Assembly: GCA_003249025.1 (NCBI GenBank)
Contig: QBMH01000001.1
Location: 24,698 to 88,697 of the forward strand
DNA length: 64,000 bases
Direction of reading: 5' to 3'
From: Leptolyngbya sp.
GTDB lineage: Bacteria; Cyanobacteriota; Cyanobacteriia; Leptolyngbyales; Leptolyngbyaceae
In this document: positions 62,241-64,000 of the stretch, one piece after another
Layout: each line of letters opens with the position of its first letter
Numbering within the stretch: position 1 is the stretch's first letter
The notes under the pieces: generated by a model
Databases searched by the model: none
What the model was told of the DNA's origin: nothing
What the model saw: the letters and a program-made list of their open reading frames with translations, nothing else
Made by a program: the position numbers and the translations under genes

Positions 62241-63023
62241 TTAATTAGGATTTTGAGAAGGAGGCAACTGTGCCTCCTTTTTGATTGGCGATGTTTTTTG
62301 CTGGGAGATCGCCTGCCTTACCAACCCTGCCAGTTTCTCCTTCCAAAAGCGAATAGAGGGATAATGTTCAACGCGGCTTAAAACCTGATCCCATCTGCCA
62401 TCCCTTAAAGCTTTTTGAGCACTGTAATAGTCTGACTCTGCTCGATTCCAATCGAGTTGCCACTGGGCTGCTGCGTCTGTTGCCATTGGGTAAATCGGAC
62501 TGTCAAAAGGCACCGTTTTGGCTAGAGCAATTGCCCCGTTTAAGTTGCCAGCTTGATATTGCTGCGTGGCGATCGCCATCAAATGAGTACCAGAATCCGA
62601 TGGTGATTGAGCCGCGATTTCCGTAAGAGATCCGCTTTGCGGAATCGCCGCACCATTCACTAAGCCACAGCTAGTCACCGTTAACTCTTTGTAAACCCAC
62701 CCTTGGAGAGGACTACTAATTTTCAACCAGCCTTCATTTTCATCGGTCACGCTCAAGGACAGCCCGTTCGGCAACCGACCTATTACATTGTCAGAAGCAA
62801 CAACTGGGCTGGATCGCACATTCATGGGTGGTTTAGGATCGGCAATAATCGTCTGGCATCCTGGCTGAGATGCAGTCAGCACTGGAGGGGAGGCTCGTTG
62901 CAAACGAAGCATTGCTTTTCCTCCAACGGCGATCGCGATCGGGAACGTAAAGCTAGCTAAAAGCCACAGCCACGAAGTTGAAAGCCGTTTCATCATTTCG
63001 CTCAACGAATGCACCCAGCGCAC
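62241..63023 (-). CDS. SH3-domain protein with TM anchor
   Basis: NVRSSPVVASDNVIGRLPNGLSLSVTDENEGWLKISSPLQGWVYKELT. Confidence 0.88.
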   Translation of the reverse strand: MRWVHSLSEMMKRLSTSWLWLLASFTFPIAIAVGGKAMLRLQRASPPVLTASQPGCQTIIADPKPPMNVRSSPVVASDNVIGRLPNGLSLSVTDENEGWLKISSPLQGWVYKELTVTSCGLVNGAAIPQSGSLTEIAAQSPSDSGTHLMAIATQQYQAGNLNGAIALAKTVPFDSPIYPMATDAAAQWQLDWNRAESDYYSAQKALRDGRWDQVLSRVEHYPSIRFWKEKLAGLVRQAISQQKTSPIKKEAQLPPSQNPN

Positions 63024-63141
63024 CTGATTTAAATATCAAAATTCTGCTGAGATTTTTACGAATCTCCAAGTTGCTTAAACTATAGCGGTTCTCAAATCAA
63101 TACACTACACCTTGGTCAAGACAGGTGCCAGGTTTCAGGTT

Positions 63142-63747
63142 TTAGTTCTTGCGGAGGTTTGCAGGAATTCCAACGGGAGATAATTGGGCGATCGTTCGCA
63201 AATTTTGGCTTCGTAGCAAGTCATTCAGGCTGAGGTTGCGTCCTTCAATTTGGGCGACGGCTTCAATGGCGGAAAGTAATGCCTGCGCCGCCTCTGGCTC
63301 GGTGTAACCGCGTCGTTGTGCCACCTGAATGGCAGTTTCATCCGCATCTAGTTCTTTTTGAGTGCTGCGGTTTTCGCGCCAAATCTGCGTGCCCGCGATC
63401 GCGCTCAAGGCTCCAGCGGCAATCATGCCCACTGCATCTGCCTGTACCGCTTGCACCGCAATGCCCACGACACCTACCACGACCCCTGCTTGATACCAAT
63501 TGGGGCGAAACCATTTAATACTAGTCACCCAACTCACCGTACGCAACACCAGCAAATCACATTCAGGACGCGACAGTTGACTGAGCAGATCAAAGTTTAC
63601 CCAGATGGGGCGAGTCGTCATCCAGGGCGTGGGAAATGGATGATCAATCACCTGCCGCTGCTCTGGCTTACTCACCAACTTAGTCATCATGCGACCAGAG
63701 GCTGGCAACAAATCCATTAAGCGATAAATCTCTGAGTCTGAGTACAT
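63142..63747 (-). CDS. DUF3318 membrane protein
   Basis: SEIYRLMDLLPASGRMMTKLVSKPEQ...WVNFDLLSQLSRPECDLLVLRTVSW. Confidence 0.88.
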   Translation of the reverse strand: MYSDSEIYRLMDLLPASGRMMTKLVSKPEQRQVIDHPFPTPWMTTRPIWVNFDLLSQLSRPECDLLVLRTVSWVTSIKWFRPNWYQAGVVVGVVGIAVQAVQADAVGMIAAGALSAIAGTQIWRENRSTQKELDADETAIQVAQRRGYTEPEAAQALLSAIEAVAQIEGRNLSLNDLLRSQNLRTIAQLSPVGIPANLRKN

Positions 63748-63753
63748 AGCGAA

Positions 63754-63803
63754 GGGTTTCGGGTTTCGGGTTTCGGGTTTCAGGTTTCAGGTGTCGGGTT
63801 TCA
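63754..63803. repeat. heptameric tandem repeat GGGTTTC / AGGTTTC
   Basis: gggtttcgggtttcgggtttcgggtttcaggtttcaggtgtcgggtttc. Confidence 0.9.
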
Positions 63804-64000
63804 GACGGAAGTGAAAGGCGCAGGAATAGAGCACTCATATAGTTACCCTGACACCTATTTTGTGCCTTGGCGAAGCAACTATATTCATGCCAAATCTATC
63901 ATCTAAACCCCTGACTCCTGACACCTATTTTTCTGACCCCTGACCCCAGGGTTAATTCAAGGTGGTGGTAGGAAATAGTAGGATAGCAAGCAACCTTGTT

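Overview
64-kb chromosomal window from a cyanobacterium, probably Leptolyngbya-like. Evidence is the very frequent HIP1 octamer GCGATCGC plus cyanobacterial markers ndhM, crtH, a Hlip gene, ho1 and rpsP-KH-phoH synteny. Most of the window is housekeeping: UbiB/ABC1 kinase, PP2C, tRNA-Arg(CCU), uvrB, sppA, recN, an ArsA-like ATPase, infC, coaE, upp, map, rpsP, phoH and an adenylate cyclase. Accessory patches between these genes hold the more interesting signals. (1) A NACHT ATPase gene at 4.08-6.41 kb is one continuous frame broken by a single TAG, and it has no canonical start codon upstream of its HTH-like N-terminus. (2) A uvrB-linked island carries a NACHT-pentapeptide-repeat gene and a small partner gene. 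It is flanked by a second copy of the uvrB 5' end with only synonymous differences, a decayed copy of the partner gene, and a MazF-like toxin remnant with its antitoxin. (3) An alcohol dehydrogenase/TetR cassette has replaced the interior of a Uma2-family gene copy, leaving both Uma2 ends and a duplicated arsA 3' end as scars. (4) There is a MITE-like element, a truncated ParE toxin, an AT-rich orphan gene, an orphan coiled-coil gene pair, strong hairpins, heptamer tracts, and two small genes (46 and 55 aa) missed by the ORF track. All family names come from reading the protein sequences; no database search was run.
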